Assembly (NCBI RefSeq): GCF_900176505.1
Contig: NZ_FWYB01000023.1
Span: 1 to 52,937, forward strand
Source of the DNA: Pedobacter nyackensis
GTDB lineage: Bacteria; Bacteroidota; Bacteroidia; Sphingobacteriales; Sphingobacteriaceae
Reading direction: 5' to 3'
DNA: 52,937 nucleotides
A model generated the notes under the pieces. That model did no database searches and was not told the origin of the DNA. It was given only the letters and a program-made list of their open reading frames with translations. Made by a program: the position numbers and the translations under genes. Of the stretch, positions 41,037 to 50,511 are shown piece after piece. How positions within the stretch are numbered: the stretch's first letter is position 1; each line of letters opens with the position of its first letter.

Positions 41037-43511
41037 CTAGTAAGGATCAACGTCAATCTGTATGTTCACAGCCCTGAAATCCTTTTCCGTTTGAAATTGC
41101 AGGATGGTATCTCTCAGGATAGATTTAACTTTCTGAATAGAAGTATCCTTATCGCTCTTAATAATCACCTGCTTGATGTAATAATTCCTTACCCTGGATA
41201 CAAGCGGCTGCTCCGGTCCCAGCACCCTTTTACCTAAAGCGCCTCTCAGTGTTGAAGCAAATCGCTGCGCAGCAACATTTAAAAGATCCTGGTCTTTATG
41301 CTTGATATTGATGAATATCAACCTGCTAAATGGTGGGTAATTAAACAACTTACGCTCCACAAGCTCATCGTTGTACATTTCCACATATTTGTTTTCAATA
41401 ACCTGCTTAATGATGCGATGCGAATCATCATAGGCTTGTATAATCACATTCCCCTGCTTCTCCCTTCTTCCGGCACGTCCCGCAACCTGAGCCAATAACT
41501 GATAGCTACGTTCAAATGCTCTGAAATCAGGATAATTAAACAAGGTATCTGCATTAATTACCCCAATCAGGGTAACATTATCAAAATCCAGACCTTTAGC
41601 TACCATCTGCGTACCAATCAGAATATCTGTCTTCTTTTCCTGAAAATCAGAAATGATCTGCGTCAATCCATTTTTTGTACGTGTACTATCCACATCCAGT
41701 CGGGCGATTTTAGCCTCAGGAAAAATCAGACTCAACTCTTCTTCTACCCTTTCTGTACCGAAACCTTTTTGCTCGATGTGCACAGAGCCACAAGCCGGAC
41801 AAACATTTATACTGCTTTGGTGATAACCGCAATAATGACAATGCAGCTTACCACTGGTTTTATGATAGGTTAAGCTAACGTCGCAATTCACACATTTAGG
41901 TGCATAACCACAGGTAGCACAAATTAGAATGGTTGCATAACCACGTCTGTTCTGAAACAAGATCACCTGCTCCTTTTGCTCAATCACCAGGGTAATGGCA
42001 TCAATCAGTTTACCCGAAAAATAAGAAACCATCTTTTTTTTCTTCGTTTCTTCAGAAATGCTCACTACCTCATGCAGCGGCAATTCAACCCCACCAAAAC
42101 GTTCATTGATCACCACCAAACCATACTTATGGTTCAACGCATTAAAATAACTTTCTATCGATGGCGTTGCAGAGCCCAGCACCACTTTTGCCTGATGCAA
42201 ATGCCCCAGCAAAACCGCTACATCCCTTGCCTGGTACCTTGGTGAAGGCTCTTGCTGTTTATAGGAAGACTCATGTTCCTCATCCACTACAATTAACTTC
42301 AGGTCCTTAAAGGGCAAAAACACAGCTGATCTGGCCCCCAGTACAACCCTGTATTTTCCATTCAATACCTTATTCCAGATCTCTACCCTTTCATTGTTGT
42401 TAAACTTAGAATGGTATACACCGATGGCATCCCCGAAATAACGTTGAATCCGCTGAACAATCTGAGTAGTCAAAGCAATTTCAGGTAACAGGAACAATAC
42501 CTGCCCGCCATCCGCAATAGCTTTTTCAATGAGCTTGATATAAATCTGCGTCTTACCTGAGGCCGTTACCCCATGCAATAACACCACATCCTTTTGCTCA
42601 AATTCAGTCTCAATTCCTCTTAAAGCCGTATTTTGAGCCTCACTCAATTCAAAATTCAGAATAAAATCATCATCGTTCTCCTTCAACCTGCTTACAGGAC
42701 GCTTCAATACCGTAAATATTCCCTTATCCATAAGCGTTTTAAAAGCCGCCTGTCCACAATCACTCTCTTCGAGCAACTGGTGTTTAGGAATCATGTTTTG
42801 TGTCCTGTAGAGCTTTATATAAGTAAGCAAAGCATTCAATTGCTTAGGTGCCCGTTCCAGTATGTCAAACAGCGCTTTCAGGTTTTCCTCTTCCTGGTAA
42901 AAAGGACTAAGTGATACGAAAGATTTTAACAGCGGTTTATATTTCTCTACAACCTCCTCGGCAATGTAAATCAGATCCTTCTCCAGTAAGGAATTGATAA
43001 TCGGATAAACCGTTTTCTGGCCAAGTAAAGCCGATATATCGTCAATAGTTAAACGTTGCTGTTTATTTAAAGCTGTAATCAGTATTTGCTCCTTATCCGA
43101 TAAAACCTCCTCAATAGGCTCATCATCTTTCCTTACAATAATGGTCTCGCTGGCCAGCTTTAAGCCTGTAGGTAAGGCGGCCGACATCACATCGCCTTCA
43201 TTACACATATAATAATTAGTCATCCAATCCCAAAGCTGTAATTGCTGAGCGGTGATAATCGGATGCTCGTCTACTACATCAATGATATACTTGGCCTGGT
43301 AATGTTCGGGTGCAGCATGGCTGATACTTTTAACAAGTGCCGTATAGATTTTATTCTTACCAAACTGTACCACTACCCGTTTCCCTACCGCTACCTGTTC
43401 GTTTAATTCGAACGGAATGCGGTACATGTAGTTTTTAGATAAGGATAAAGGTAAAACAACCTCTACAAAAAGCGTTTCCCGCTCTTTAAATTCCAACAAC
43501 CCTCCGTCCAT
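41037..43511 (-). CDS. priA: Primosomal protein N' (replication-restart helicase)
   Basis: An 824-residue superfamily 2 helicase that restarts stalled replication forks. It has the N-terminal 3'-DNA-binding domain (1-100), then Walker A GVTASGKTQIYIKLIEKA, the DEEH box in LIVVDEEHESSYKQQEPSP, and LGSATPSIESYFN. The zinc region has eight cysteines (CATCGYAPKCVNC, CHYCGYHQ, CPACGS), between helicase domains, and ends with GTQMVAKGLDFDNVTLIGVI and QVAGRAGR. It follows DUF423 by 2 bases on the same strand. Confidence 0.97.
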   Translation of the reverse strand: MDGGLLEFKERETLFVEVVLPLSLSKNYMYRIPFELNEQVAVGKRVVVQFGKNKIYTALVKSISHAAPEHYQAKYIIDVVDEHPIITAQQLQLWDWMTNYYMCNEGDVMSAALPTGLKLASETIIVRKDDEPIEEVLSDKEQILITALNKQQRLTIDDISALLGQKTVYPIINSLLEKDLIYIAEEVVEKYKPLLKSFVSLSPFYQEEENLKALFDILERAPKQLNALLTYIKLYRTQNMIPKHQLLEESDCGQAAFKTLMDKGIFTVLKRPVSRLKENDDDFILNFELSEAQNTALRGIETEFEQKDVVLLHGVTASGKTQIYIKLIEKAIADGGQVLFLLPEIALTTQIVQRIQRYFGDAIGVYHSKFNNNERVEIWNKVLNGKYRVVLGARSAVFLPFKDLKLIVVDEEHESSYKQQEPSPRYQARDVAVLLGHLHQAKVVLGSATPSIESYFNALNHKYGLVVINERFGGVELPLHEVVSISEETKKKKMVSYFSGKLIDAITLVIEQKEQVILFQNRRGYATILICATCGYAPKCVNCDVSLTYHKTSGKLHCHYCGYHQSSINVCPACGSVHIEQKGFGTERVEEELSLIFPEAKIARLDVDSTRTKNGLTQIISDFQEKKTDILIGTQMVAKGLDFDNVTLIGVINADTLFNYPDFRAFERSYQLLAQVAGRAGRREKQGNVIIQAYDDSHRIIKQVIENKYVEMYNDELVERKLFNYPPFSRLIFINIKHKDQDLLNVAAQRFASTLRGALGKRVLGPEQPLVSRVRNYYIKQVIIKSDKDTSIQKVKSILRDTILQFQTEKDFRAVNIQIDVDPY

Positions 43512-43513
43512 AA

Positions 43514-43900
43514 TTACTTACGTTTTGATGCTGCAACAAATAAAAATGCCCATCCAAGTATAAAGCACAGACCTCCGATCGGAGTAATTGGCCCAATATA
43601 ATTTACGAACCCAATATTTAAAATCTCTCTGGTTGCCAGCAAATACAAGGAACCTGAAAACAATACAATACCTAAGCTAAAGCAGATGTACGACCATTTC
43701 ACCAATTTATCATTATCCACAGCAAACTGAGAAAGGAAAAGTAAGGCTAGCGTATGATAAAACTGATACTCTACCCCTTTAGCCCAAATCTCAATAGATC
43801 CTGCACTTACGGCATTCTTTAAACTGTGTGCACCAAAGGCACCAAACATTACGGCTATAGCACCAAATAATGATGCGGTTAAAATGATACGTCTGCTCAT
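43514..43900 (-). CDS. DUF423 small membrane protein
   Basis: A 128-residue protein with four hydrophobic segments. RRIILTASLFGAIAVMFGAF, GAHSLKN and EYQFYHTLALLF are the DUF423 signature, and the C-terminus (YIGPITPIGGLCFILGWAFL) completes the family. Function is unknown; members are inner membrane proteins. It is transcribed with priA (2-base gap) and divergent from the envelope-protein pair at 44009. Confidence 0.88.
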   Translation of the reverse strand: MSRRIILTASLFGAIAVMFGAFGAHSLKNAVSAGSIEIWAKGVEYQFYHTLALLFLSQFAVDNDKLVKWSYICFSLGIVLFSGSLYLLATREILNIGFVNYIGPITPIGGLCFILGWAFLFVAASKRK

Positions 43901-43990
43901 GATAAATCGGCTTTAATCATGCAAAACTAAAGAAAATGACAGCATTTCCCTACTTATCCAAGTATTAAATTAAATAGTCGAAAATTCAGT

Positions 43991-43998
43991 TAAATTTG
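43991..43998 (+). promoter_or_regulatory. -7-like element before the 44009 gene
   Basis: TAAATTTG at 43991-43998, 10 bases before the ATG. No clear -33 element. Confidence 0.3.
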
Positions 43999-44008
43999 TA
44001 AGTAACAA

Positions 44009-45583
44009 ATGAAAAAGCTCATCTTTAGTATCATCGTTCTGGTTACCGCCATTATTACTGTGGCGTACCTGTATTTTTCTAAACTTCATGCAGATCACAG
44101 TACGAGCGATGTTGGCCTTTATGCCGCTACTTCCAGTTCAGGGCTCATCTTTTCCTTCGAAAATGAGAAAAGCATTACCGATATATTAAAAGAACAACAC
44201 CTGTTTAGTGAAATTCTGGGCTTGCAAAAGTATGAACAACTTAGCTTGCTGAAAAAACGCCTGCTTAGCCTGGTAACTGTTAACCGTGCCCTGGAAAATC
44301 AACAGGTATACATCAGCTTTATTCCTGGAGACAAGCAACAGATAGATTTTGTATGCACTACACAGCTCAACACCGGAATTCATACGCCACAAATACTGCA
44401 TTCTATTAAAGCCAGTGGCATCCAGGTAGAAAGCACAAAAGACCTCAGCAAATTAACATTGGCCGATAGCAGCATATTTTACCTGGCTTTAAAAGAAAAC
44501 CTGGTTGTGGTATCCAATTCCCAAACACAGGTAATTGCTGTTTTAGCCAAAAACCTGAACGACAAAGACGATAAATTTGCTGAATATATCAAGACAGGTA
44601 ACAGGTTCAACAAAAACAGCCTTGCTCAATTATACATCAACTATAATACCCTTCCTGCACTGCTTAAAAATATCATTGCTGGTAAATTAAGCGGCGAATT
44701 AGCCAGTCTGAATAACCAGAATGCTTTCGCAGCACTATCTTACAATTATAGCAACGAAAAGATCCTGCTTACCGGAACCACGGTAGTTAACGACCCAAAC
44801 AGTTATTACAACCTGTTCCCTAATCTGGAGGCGAAAAAAATCACTATACTGAACATCCTGCCAAAAAACACCTCATCTTATGCCATATTCGCTATAGACA
44901 GCTACCTACCCTGGAAAAAGAAATTAGACACTTGGTTTTCAAACAAACAGGAAGACAAAAAAATAACCAAACTTATTGCCGATATCAATGCTAAATATCA
45001 CCTTAACCTTGATGAGATCTTCCCTAAATACTTTAAAGATCAGCTGATTACCTTCCAGCTTAGCACTACAGAAAAAATTGGAGCGATCAACCTCAGCAAC
45101 GGAGATAAACTGAGTCAGCTTTTAATAGACCTGAGTACCGACTATAACGAAGAAATAAAAACATTGCGCGAATCGGATTTGCTGTATGCTTATTTCGGAC
45201 AACCATTTGAGGGTTTCAAAAGACCATTCTATACCATTATCGACAATTACCTGGTATTTGCTAACCATGCCAATACGCTCGAATCATTTTTAATCAGTTA
45301 CAAAAACAACCTGCTGTTCATCAATACCCCGAACTACATCAATGCCAATAACCAGCTGCCTGGCAATTCTACCATCAGCTTTTATATCGATCATGCCAAT
45401 TCAAACGAAATCTTCAGGAAAAACATCTATGCACCTTTTTATAAGCATATGCAATCCGATAAAGGATTGAAAACATACGACTCATTCACCTACCAGTTAA
45501 GCGGCGATAAAGGTAAATTCCAAACCAATATCCTGATTGATAAACAGCCTGATATTTTACAAAAAGATTCTTTAGCTTTATAG
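44009..45583 (+). CDS. Membrane-anchored protein of unknown function
   Basis: A 524-residue protein. An N-terminal hydrophobic segment (LIFSIIVLVTAIITVAYLYF) would anchor it in the inner membrane or act as an uncleaved signal. The body is a large periplasmic region with alternating strands and no recognised catalytic motif; it has two similar-looking lobes with SSIFYLALKENLVVVSNSQT and FYTIIDNYLVFANHANTLES. The style is reminiscent of DUF3352-type proteins, but that is uncertain. It lies 15 bases upstream of an outer-membrane-type protein and is probably co-transcribed with it. Confidence 0.65.
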   Translation: MKKLIFSIIVLVTAIITVAYLYFSKLHADHSTSDVGLYAATSSSGLIFSFENEKSITDILKEQHLFSEILGLQKYEQLSLLKKRLLSLVTVNRALENQQVYISFIPGDKQQIDFVCTTQLNTGIHTPQILHSIKASGIQVESTKDLSKLTLADSSIFYLALKENLVVVSNSQTQVIAVLAKNLNDKDDKFAEYIKTGNRFNKNSLAQLYINYNTLPALLKNIIAGKLSGELASLNNQNAFAALSYNYSNEKILLTGTTVVNDPNSYYNLFPNLEAKKITILNILPKNTSSYAIFAIDSYLPWKKKLDTWFSNKQEDKKITKLIADINAKYHLNLDEIFPKYFKDQLITFQLSTTEKIGAINLSNGDKLSQLLIDLSTDYNEEIKTLRESDLLYAYFGQPFEGFKRPFYTIIDNYLVFANHANTLESFLISYKNNLLFINTPNYINANNQLPGNSTISFYIDHANSNEIFRKNIYAPFYKHMQSDKGLKTYDSFTYQLSGDKGKFQTNILIDKQPDILQKDSLAL

Positions 45584-45598
45584 CATCCAATCACCCTT

Positions 45599-47038
45599 AT
45601 GTTGAAAAAGTACCTTATTCTAAGTTTGTTATTAAGCTGTAGTTCGCCTTTTTTAAAAGCGCAGCAATATGGATTATTCAATACGAAAACCCTTTTTGAT
45701 GGTTTTGAGAACCCTGCACAGAAAACATTTGTCTTAGATTCCTCGCGGAAATACGCATCCAATTTCTTCCTGCCAAATTTCGGGTTCAATGCGGCCAATA
45801 GAGGGAATTCCGATTTTATCCGCAGAGCAATCAACGAAGGCACGACCAATATGAACGGCCTGCCTTTAAGAACCACGGAAATTAATGCGGTTTACCAAAA
45901 CTCAAACATTTACCTGCTCACCTTAAAAATTTTTAAATCCTATAAGGATCAGAAGGAAATGGGTTTCGCCTGGCAAATTCGTAGCGATGCGCATTTAAAT
46001 TACACCAACGAGACTTTGGCGATCCTGGATGATTACGAAAGATTTCAGCCCTATTCAAATGAGGACTTCACTGATGCTTTCAACAATAACGGATACGCAC
46101 AATCCTACCATCAGTTCAGTTTTAATTATCGCGAAAACTATAGCAAAAGATTAGCATTCGGCGCCAAAGTCAGCTTATTAAGCGGTATACACTATAATAA
46201 ACTGAGCATCACTGAATCATATTTTAATCCGGGTTCATCCACACAGCCTCTTGTAGCGGCACTACGTGGAAGTTATAAAGCCAGTTTCCTCGACACCGCT
46301 GAACTCTCTAGCAGAGATGCCATTCCTACGTTTAAAAACCCGGGACTTTCCCTTAGTTTCGGAACCAGCTATACTTCAAAAAGTGGCGTATTCATAATGG
46401 CCAATATAAAAGACCTTGGCTTTATCAAATGGGCAAAAAGTTCCTATTACAATAAGTTCAACAACCTGGATGATCCTTTAATCATTGATGATCCCGATAT
46501 GAATTCTTCCGGTATCGAGGACAGAATTGCAGACATTGCGACAGAAAATGAGGAACGCAAAAGCTTCTTTTCTCCCACCAATGCGAAAGTCGATTTTATG
46601 ATCTCGAAAGCTTATGCTATCAGCATTCCTTTCTCTTACACGCCAAGTCTGATCGTATCTAAAAATATATTTTATAAAGGTGGAGATGCTGCATTTGTGA
46701 GCAAATTCAAATACAACGGATTGTCATTGAGTGTAATCCCTACTTACAATTTCAACAACCTGATGTTAATGGGAATGCAGGGAATGTACCAAACGCCCAA
46801 CTTTGAAGTGTTTTTGGGCTCAGACAACCTACTTAAAACAGTTTCTCAGGTTAATGGTCTAATCAAACAAGACCGCAGCATAGGAACCGGTTATAACGCA
46901 GCTTCGTTTTATATGGGCTTAGGTATAAAGTTTGGGAATACGGTTAATCACCCTCAAAACAGCAGCTATATGCCTGGTATAGGAGATGAAAGACCAAGCT
47001 TTTTCAAACGTCTGTTTGGCGGTTCAAAGAAACGCTAG
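45599..47038 (+). CDS. Secreted outer-membrane-type protein (DUF5723-like)
   Basis: A 479-residue protein with a signal peptide (cleaved near SPFLKAQQ). The remainder is rich in alternating aromatic/polar strands (FAWQIRSDAHLNYTNETL, FGAKVSLLSGIHYNKLS, MANIKDLGFIKWAKSS, FEVFLGSDNLL) typical of an outer-membrane beta-barrel, and looks like the DUF5723 family common in Bacteroidota. A short basic tail (FFKRLFGGSKKR) ends it. It is paired with the upstream membrane-anchored protein. Its stop codon is 1 base from that of the convergent tsaB. Function unknown. Confidence 0.65.
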   Translation: MLKKYLILSLLLSCSSPFLKAQQYGLFNTKTLFDGFENPAQKTFVLDSSRKYASNFFLPNFGFNAANRGNSDFIRRAINEGTTNMNGLPLRTTEINAVYQNSNIYLLTLKIFKSYKDQKEMGFAWQIRSDAHLNYTNETLAILDDYERFQPYSNEDFTDAFNNNGYAQSYHQFSFNYRENYSKRLAFGAKVSLLSGIHYNKLSITESYFNPGSSTQPLVAALRGSYKASFLDTAELSSRDAIPTFKNPGLSLSFGTSYTSKSGVFIMANIKDLGFIKWAKSSYYNKFNNLDDPLIIDDPDMNSSGIEDRIADIATENEERKSFFSPTNAKVDFMISKAYAISIPFSYTPSLIVSKNIFYKGGDAAFVSKFKYNGLSLSVIPTYNFNNLMLMGMQGMYQTPNFEVFLGSDNLLKTVSQVNGLIKQDRSIGTGYNAASFYMGLGIKFGNTVNHPQNSSYMPGIGDERPSFFKRLFGGSKKR

Positions 47039-47039
47039 T

Positions 47040-47726
47040 TTAGACTTTCTTTTTGGGTGTTGTTAGCACGAAGTCTTTCAGATAGAAAGGCTCAAAGTAA
47101 GCTACATCCTCAAATTTAGCGGCTGTAAAGGCTTCATAAGCCAGCTTGCTCATATGAGCGGCAGAATTAAAATTAACCTCCGAAAAAACGGCATTATCCT
47201 GTTGTAAAACAGCTGCACATTTCATCGCACCATCACCAATAAAAGTAACTTTCCCCTGAGCAAGCTCATCGGTAAAACTATTTTCATCAACAATCTTTGC
47301 TTCAGTAGGCAGCACAACATTCAGATTGGCATCATACATAGCTGTAAAGACCTCCATTCTGCGCGCATCAATCATCGAGCAGACTTGTCCGTCATAAGCC
47401 TCTTGAGTAGCTAAAAATCCCGCTGCCATCATTCTCAAGGTCTCCACACCAATAAGCGGCTTATCGAGCGCAAAACACAAGCCTTTGGCGGTCGACACGC
47501 CGATGCGCAAGCCTGTATAAGAACCCGGTCCTTTACTTACTGCAATCGCATCCAGATCAGTAAACTGCAATTCAGCAGCATCCATTACCTCTTTAATAAA
47601 CAAGGTTAAACTGCCTGCATGAATATTACTTGCCATTTGCTCTTTTAAAGCAACAGTCTCCCCATTTATAGAAATAGCGGCGGAGCAAACTTGGGTAGCG
47701 GTTTCAATCTGAAGTATCGTAGCCAT
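47040..47726 (-). CDS. tsaB: tRNA threonylcarbamoyladenosine biosynthesis protein TsaB
   Basis: A 228-residue TsaB. It scaffolds TsaD for t6A37 synthesis in tRNAs that read ANN codons. Family segments are ILQIETATQVCSAAISINGE, SNIHAGSLTLFIKEVM, AIAVSKGPGSYTGLRIGVST and AKGLCFALDKPLIGVETL. It has lost the metal-binding active site of TsaD, as is normal. It follows yidD by 34 bases in the rpmH-rnpA-yidD-tsaB string. Cytoplasmic. Confidence 0.94.
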   Translation of the reverse strand: MATILQIETATQVCSAAISINGETVALKEQMASNIHAGSLTLFIKEVMDAAELQFTDLDAIAVSKGPGSYTGLRIGVSTAKGLCFALDKPLIGVETLRMMAAGFLATQEAYDGQVCSMIDARRMEVFTAMYDANLNVVLPTEAKIVDENSFTDELAQGKVTFIGDGAMKCAAVLQQDNAVFSEVNFNSAAHMSKLAYEAFTAAKFEDVAYFEPFYLKDFVLTTPKKKV

Positions 47727-47760
47727 GATATGGATTTAATAGTAATCGAACGTGAATGAA

Positions 47761-47991
47761 TTAAGGAACAGGATCATGACCATGACTGCCCCATGGGTGA
47801 CAACGGCCGATGCGTTTTAAAGTTAACCAGCCCCCTTTAAACGGACCATGCTTCTTTATAGCTTCTATTCCATATTGTGAGCAGGTAGGCGTAAACCTAC
47901 AATTTGCACCCAATAAAGGAGATATAAACCATTGATAGAGCTTAATCAGCCCTAAAAAGAACCAACCGATAATTTGTTTAACCAGCTCCAT
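47761..47991 (-). CDS. yidD: Membrane protein insertion efficiency factor
   Basis: A 76-residue YidD. It helps Sec/YidC membrane protein insertion. The family run is LIKLYQWFISPLLGANCRFT, then PTCSQYGIEAIKKHGPFKGG and a C-terminal RCHPWGSHGHDPVP. It overlaps rnpA by 14 bases (47978-47991), which argues for translational coupling. The order rpmH-rnpA-yidD is classic; the usual oxaA/yidC gene is not next to it. Confidence 0.95.
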   Translation of the reverse strand: MELVKQIIGWFFLGLIKLYQWFISPLLGANCRFTPTCSQYGIEAIKKHGPFKGGWLTLKRIGRCHPWGSHGHDPVP

Positions 47992-48391
47992 CAGCTTTCT
48001 TTAATTTATCAGCCTCAATAGTTGAAACCAATTTTTTAAAAGCAGCGGCCAGCTTCTTCTCTAAGAAGGAATAATCGTAAATCTTTTTACCAACAAACTG
48101 AAGAGAAAGCAATAGCAATTCTTCAGATTCAGGCAACAAAGCATAAAGCTCCTGCTCTTTTTGTAAACGGTAAGCCTCGCGACTGCGGCGCTTGATCTGG
48201 TTCCTGTCTACCGCCCTCTTGTACCTCTTCTTAGCAACGTTAATTACTACCTGTACAGGAAACTGGTGTTCGGCCGGAACATACAAATGAGATACGCGGT
48301 ACGGATATAACAAAAAAGAAGAACCGTTCTTAAATAGCAGGTCTAAATATTTCCTGCTACATAACCGTTCTTCTTTATTAAATGTGTTCAT
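47978..48391 (-). CDS. rnpA: Ribonuclease P protein component
   Basis: A 137-residue RNase P protein that pairs with RnpB RNA to trim tRNA 5' ends. It starts NTFNKEERLCSRKYLDLLF and has the family basic motif KKRYKRAVDRNQIKRRSREA, which binds the RNA. Length is typical for Bacteroidota. It lies between rpmH (62 bases upstream) and yidD (overlapping). Confidence 0.95.
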   Translation of the reverse strand: MNTFNKEERLCSRKYLDLLFKNGSSFLLYPYRVSHLYVPAEHQFPVQVVINVAKKRYKRAVDRNQIKRRSREAYRLQKEQELYALLPESEELLLLSLQFVGKKIYDYSFLEKKLAAAFKKLVSTIEADKLKKADGAG

Positions 48392-48453
48392 CTTTTGATC
48401 GCAAATATGCAGATATTCTGATCTGCTAACACTTAACGTGCTGCAATCAAAAA

Positions 48454-48612
48454 TTATCCTTTGTGGCGGCCTTCGCTTGAAACCGTTAATCTTTTTCTTC
48501 CTTTTGCGCGGCGTGAAGCTAATACTCTTCTACCGTTTGCTGTAGCCATTCTTTCGCGGAAGCCGTGTTTGTTTCTTCTCTTTCTTTGCGAAGGTTGGAA
48601 TGTTCTTTTCAT
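48454..48612 (-). CDS. rpmH: 50S ribosomal protein L34
   Basis: A 52-residue ribosomal protein. It reads MKRTFQPSQRKRRNKHGFRE, then MATANGRRVLASRRAKGRKR and LTVSSEGRHKG. It is extremely basic, as all L34 proteins are. It is first in the rpmH-rnpA-yidD string and has a promoter at 48655-48686. Confidence 0.97.
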   Translation of the reverse strand: MKRTFQPSQRKRRNKHGFRERMATANGRRVLASRRAKGRKRLTVSSEGRHKG

Positions 48613-48654
48613 AACTGTATTATATCTTGACTAAATATTTTTAAATAAGAGGTG

Positions 48655-48686
48655 CAAATATAGCGTGATTTTTATTCAATTGCAAA
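48655..48686 (-). promoter_or_regulatory. rpmH promoter
   Basis: Minus strand: TTTG (48683-48686), 20 nt, TATATTTG (48655-48662), about 43 bases upstream of the rpmH ATG. Confidence 0.5.
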
Positions 48687-48724
48687 TAGATTTAGCTATA
48701 GTTTTTAATTTCTCTGTTATTCAG

Positions 48725-49462
48725 CTACATCCCTAATGCTGCTTTCAGCTTTATGTACCCTGTTTTGCTCACTGGCAGCCATATATCAGATTTTAAAAGC
48801 ACAATATAACTGTCCTTTTCTTTTAGCTCAATACGAGAAACCTGCTGCATATTTATAATATAAGATCGATGAATCCTTATGAACTGATTATTTTCAAGTG
48901 CGCGCTCAAAAAAACTCATCGTTTTATTCTTCTGAAAAACCCCTTCTGCAGTACTCAGCTTCACATAATCATCATCTGCCTCCAGGTAATGAATATCCGT
49001 AACCGCAATAATTTTAATGACCCCATTCTTCTTAACCACTACCCTATTGCTTTGAGCCGGACTCAAACCTGCTACCTCCAGTAGTTCTTTATCCACTGCC
49101 CCCACATTGTTAAGTCGCGCAGGCAATTTTTGCATCGCCAGCTCAAACCTGCTCTGCTCAATTGGCTTCAGCAAATAATCCACAGCATTCACCTCAAAAG
49201 CTTTTATAGCATACTCATCAAAGGCAGTCGTAAATATTACGGCAGGATGCTTATCTATCAGCTCCAGCATCTCAAATCCACTGATCTTAGGCATTTGAAT
49301 ATCCAGGAAGATAAGATCCGGCTGATGCGCAGCAATCGCTTTTATTCCCTCAAAGCCATCACTACACTCGGCAACCACCTCAACATCCGGAAAGCTGCTC
49401 AGGTAATGTTTTACTACATCTCTTGCCAATGGCTCATCGTCAATTAGTATCGTCCTTATCAT
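48725..49462 (-). CDS. LytTR-family response regulator
   Basis: A 245-residue regulator from ATG 49462 (the frame opens 26 codons earlier inside the kinase gene). The receiver domain opens with TILIDDEPLARDVV and has phospho-acceptor D54 in LIFLDIQMPKISGFE, then FTTAFDEYAIKAFEVNAVDY. The LytTR domain lies in about 140-240 (IHYLEADDDYVKLS, IRIHRSYIINMQQVSRIE). It overlaps the kinase stop by 23 bases, so translation is coupled. Likely output: the promoter of this same operon, where TCGGTAAA repeats lie. Confidence 0.92.
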   Translation of the reverse strand: MIRTILIDDEPLARDVVKHYLSSFPDVEVVAECSDGFEGIKAIAAHQPDLIFLDIQMPKISGFEMLELIDKHPAVIFTTAFDEYAIKAFEVNAVDYLLKPIEQSRFELAMQKLPARLNNVGAVDKELLEVAGLSPAQSNRVVVKKNGVIKIIAVTDIHYLEADDDYVKLSTAEGVFQKNKTMSFFERALENNQFIRIHRSYIINMQQVSRIELKEKDSYIVLLKSDIWLPVSKTGYIKLKAALGM

Positions 49463-50501
49463 ATAGTTGAGGTATTTTAAGCGTTGTTTCGAATTTGTTT
49501 TCCGGCCCGGCATTCGTTTGCAGTAAGCGTTCATCCGCAAACAAAAGATATAACCTTCTTCTGATTGCTGTTAAGCCGAAGCCTGTTCCTTCCGTCGACT
49601 TCATCTCCGGATCAAACGGGTTTTGCACCACAATCACCAGATGATTCTGCTCCAGTTTTACAAACAACGATATGGTAATTGCAGCAGCAGTATTGTATAG
49701 TCCGAATTTAATGGCATTCTCTACAATAGGTTGCAACAGCGTTCCCGGCAAGCGTAAATTTAATGTTTCTTCTGCTATTTCGAGTTCAATATTTAAACGG
49801 TGACTAAAGCGTACCTTTTCTATATCCAGGTACAGGCTAATGTATTCCATTTCCTCTTCCACGCTTACCCACACCTCATCATCCCTTTTTAAGGTACCCC
49901 TTAAAAAAGCCGCCAGTTTAGTAATCATGGTACCCGCCTCTTTAGGATTTACAATTGTTAACGCATAAACAGAGTTTAAGCTGTTAAATAAAAAGTGTGG
50001 CTGGAGCTGATGACGCAGCTTATTCAATTCTGCTTCCTTCGACAGGTTTTGCGCCATAAGCAGGCGTTCTTGTGTGGCCGACTGCTCTTCTAACCTATAC
50101 CATAAAATATTGGCCAGGGCACACCAGGCAATAAACACAAACACAATCAAAAACCGTACAGCGAGCGAAAAATTCAGGAAGCTGAGGTAAGTCTGCTCAC
50201 CGGTAAATAAAAGCACGAGTAAAAACTTACTCACGAAAGTGATAAACAGCGCCATGATAAAAGTAAGCGCCAGCACAAAAATGATGGTCTCATTTTTTGG
50301 CTGATAATAGCCCAGCAGGTTGCTCATGATGATACAAGCAAGTGCAAGCAGTCCATTTGTAATTAAACTATCTGCGAAGGATATCTGCCAGCTGAAGTTA
50401 AGCGTATAATAGAAGAGAATAACAAACACCATTACCCAGCCCAAAAATATGACTGAAGCAACCTTCTGAATCCTTCTGATTGATAATGGTCTGTTTGTCA
50501 C
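49440..50501 (-). CDS. LytS-type sensor histidine kinase
   Basis: A 353-residue kinase starting at GTG 50501, with no later start that keeps the first membrane segment. Four hydrophobic segments (about 11-30, 44-60, 73-100, 112-134) precede the His_kinase motif LRHQLQPHFLFNSLNSV (H169) and HATPase_c (LQPIVENAIKFGLYN, GTGFGLTAIRRRLYLLF). It has no large extracellular domain, so it probably senses membrane state or the LiaF-like protein encoded 10 bases upstream. It phosphorylates the overlapping LytTR regulator. Confidence 0.9.
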   Translation of the reverse strand: MTNRPLSIRRIQKVASVIFLGWVMVFVILFYYTLNFSWQISFADSLITNGLLALACIIMSNLLGYYQPKNETIIFVLALTFIMALFITFVSKFLLVLLFTGEQTYLSFLNFSLAVRFLIVFVFIAWCALANILWYRLEEQSATQERLLMAQNLSKEAELNKLRHQLQPHFLFNSLNSVYALTIVNPKEAGTMITKLAAFLRGTLKRDDEVWVSVEEEMEYISLYLDIEKVRFSHRLNIELEIAEETLNLRLPGTLLQPIVENAIKFGLYNTAAAITISLFVKLEQNHLVIVVQNPFDPEMKSTEGTGFGLTAIRRRLYLLFADERLLQTNAGPENKFETTLKIPQLYDKDDTN

Positions 50502-50511
50502 AATACCTCAG

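Noticed and set aside
47761..48612. rpmH-rnpA-yidD as a sign of oriC
   Set aside because: No dnaA gene or cluster of DnaA boxes (TTATCCACA-like) was seen beside it, and in Bacteroidota this string is often away from the origin.
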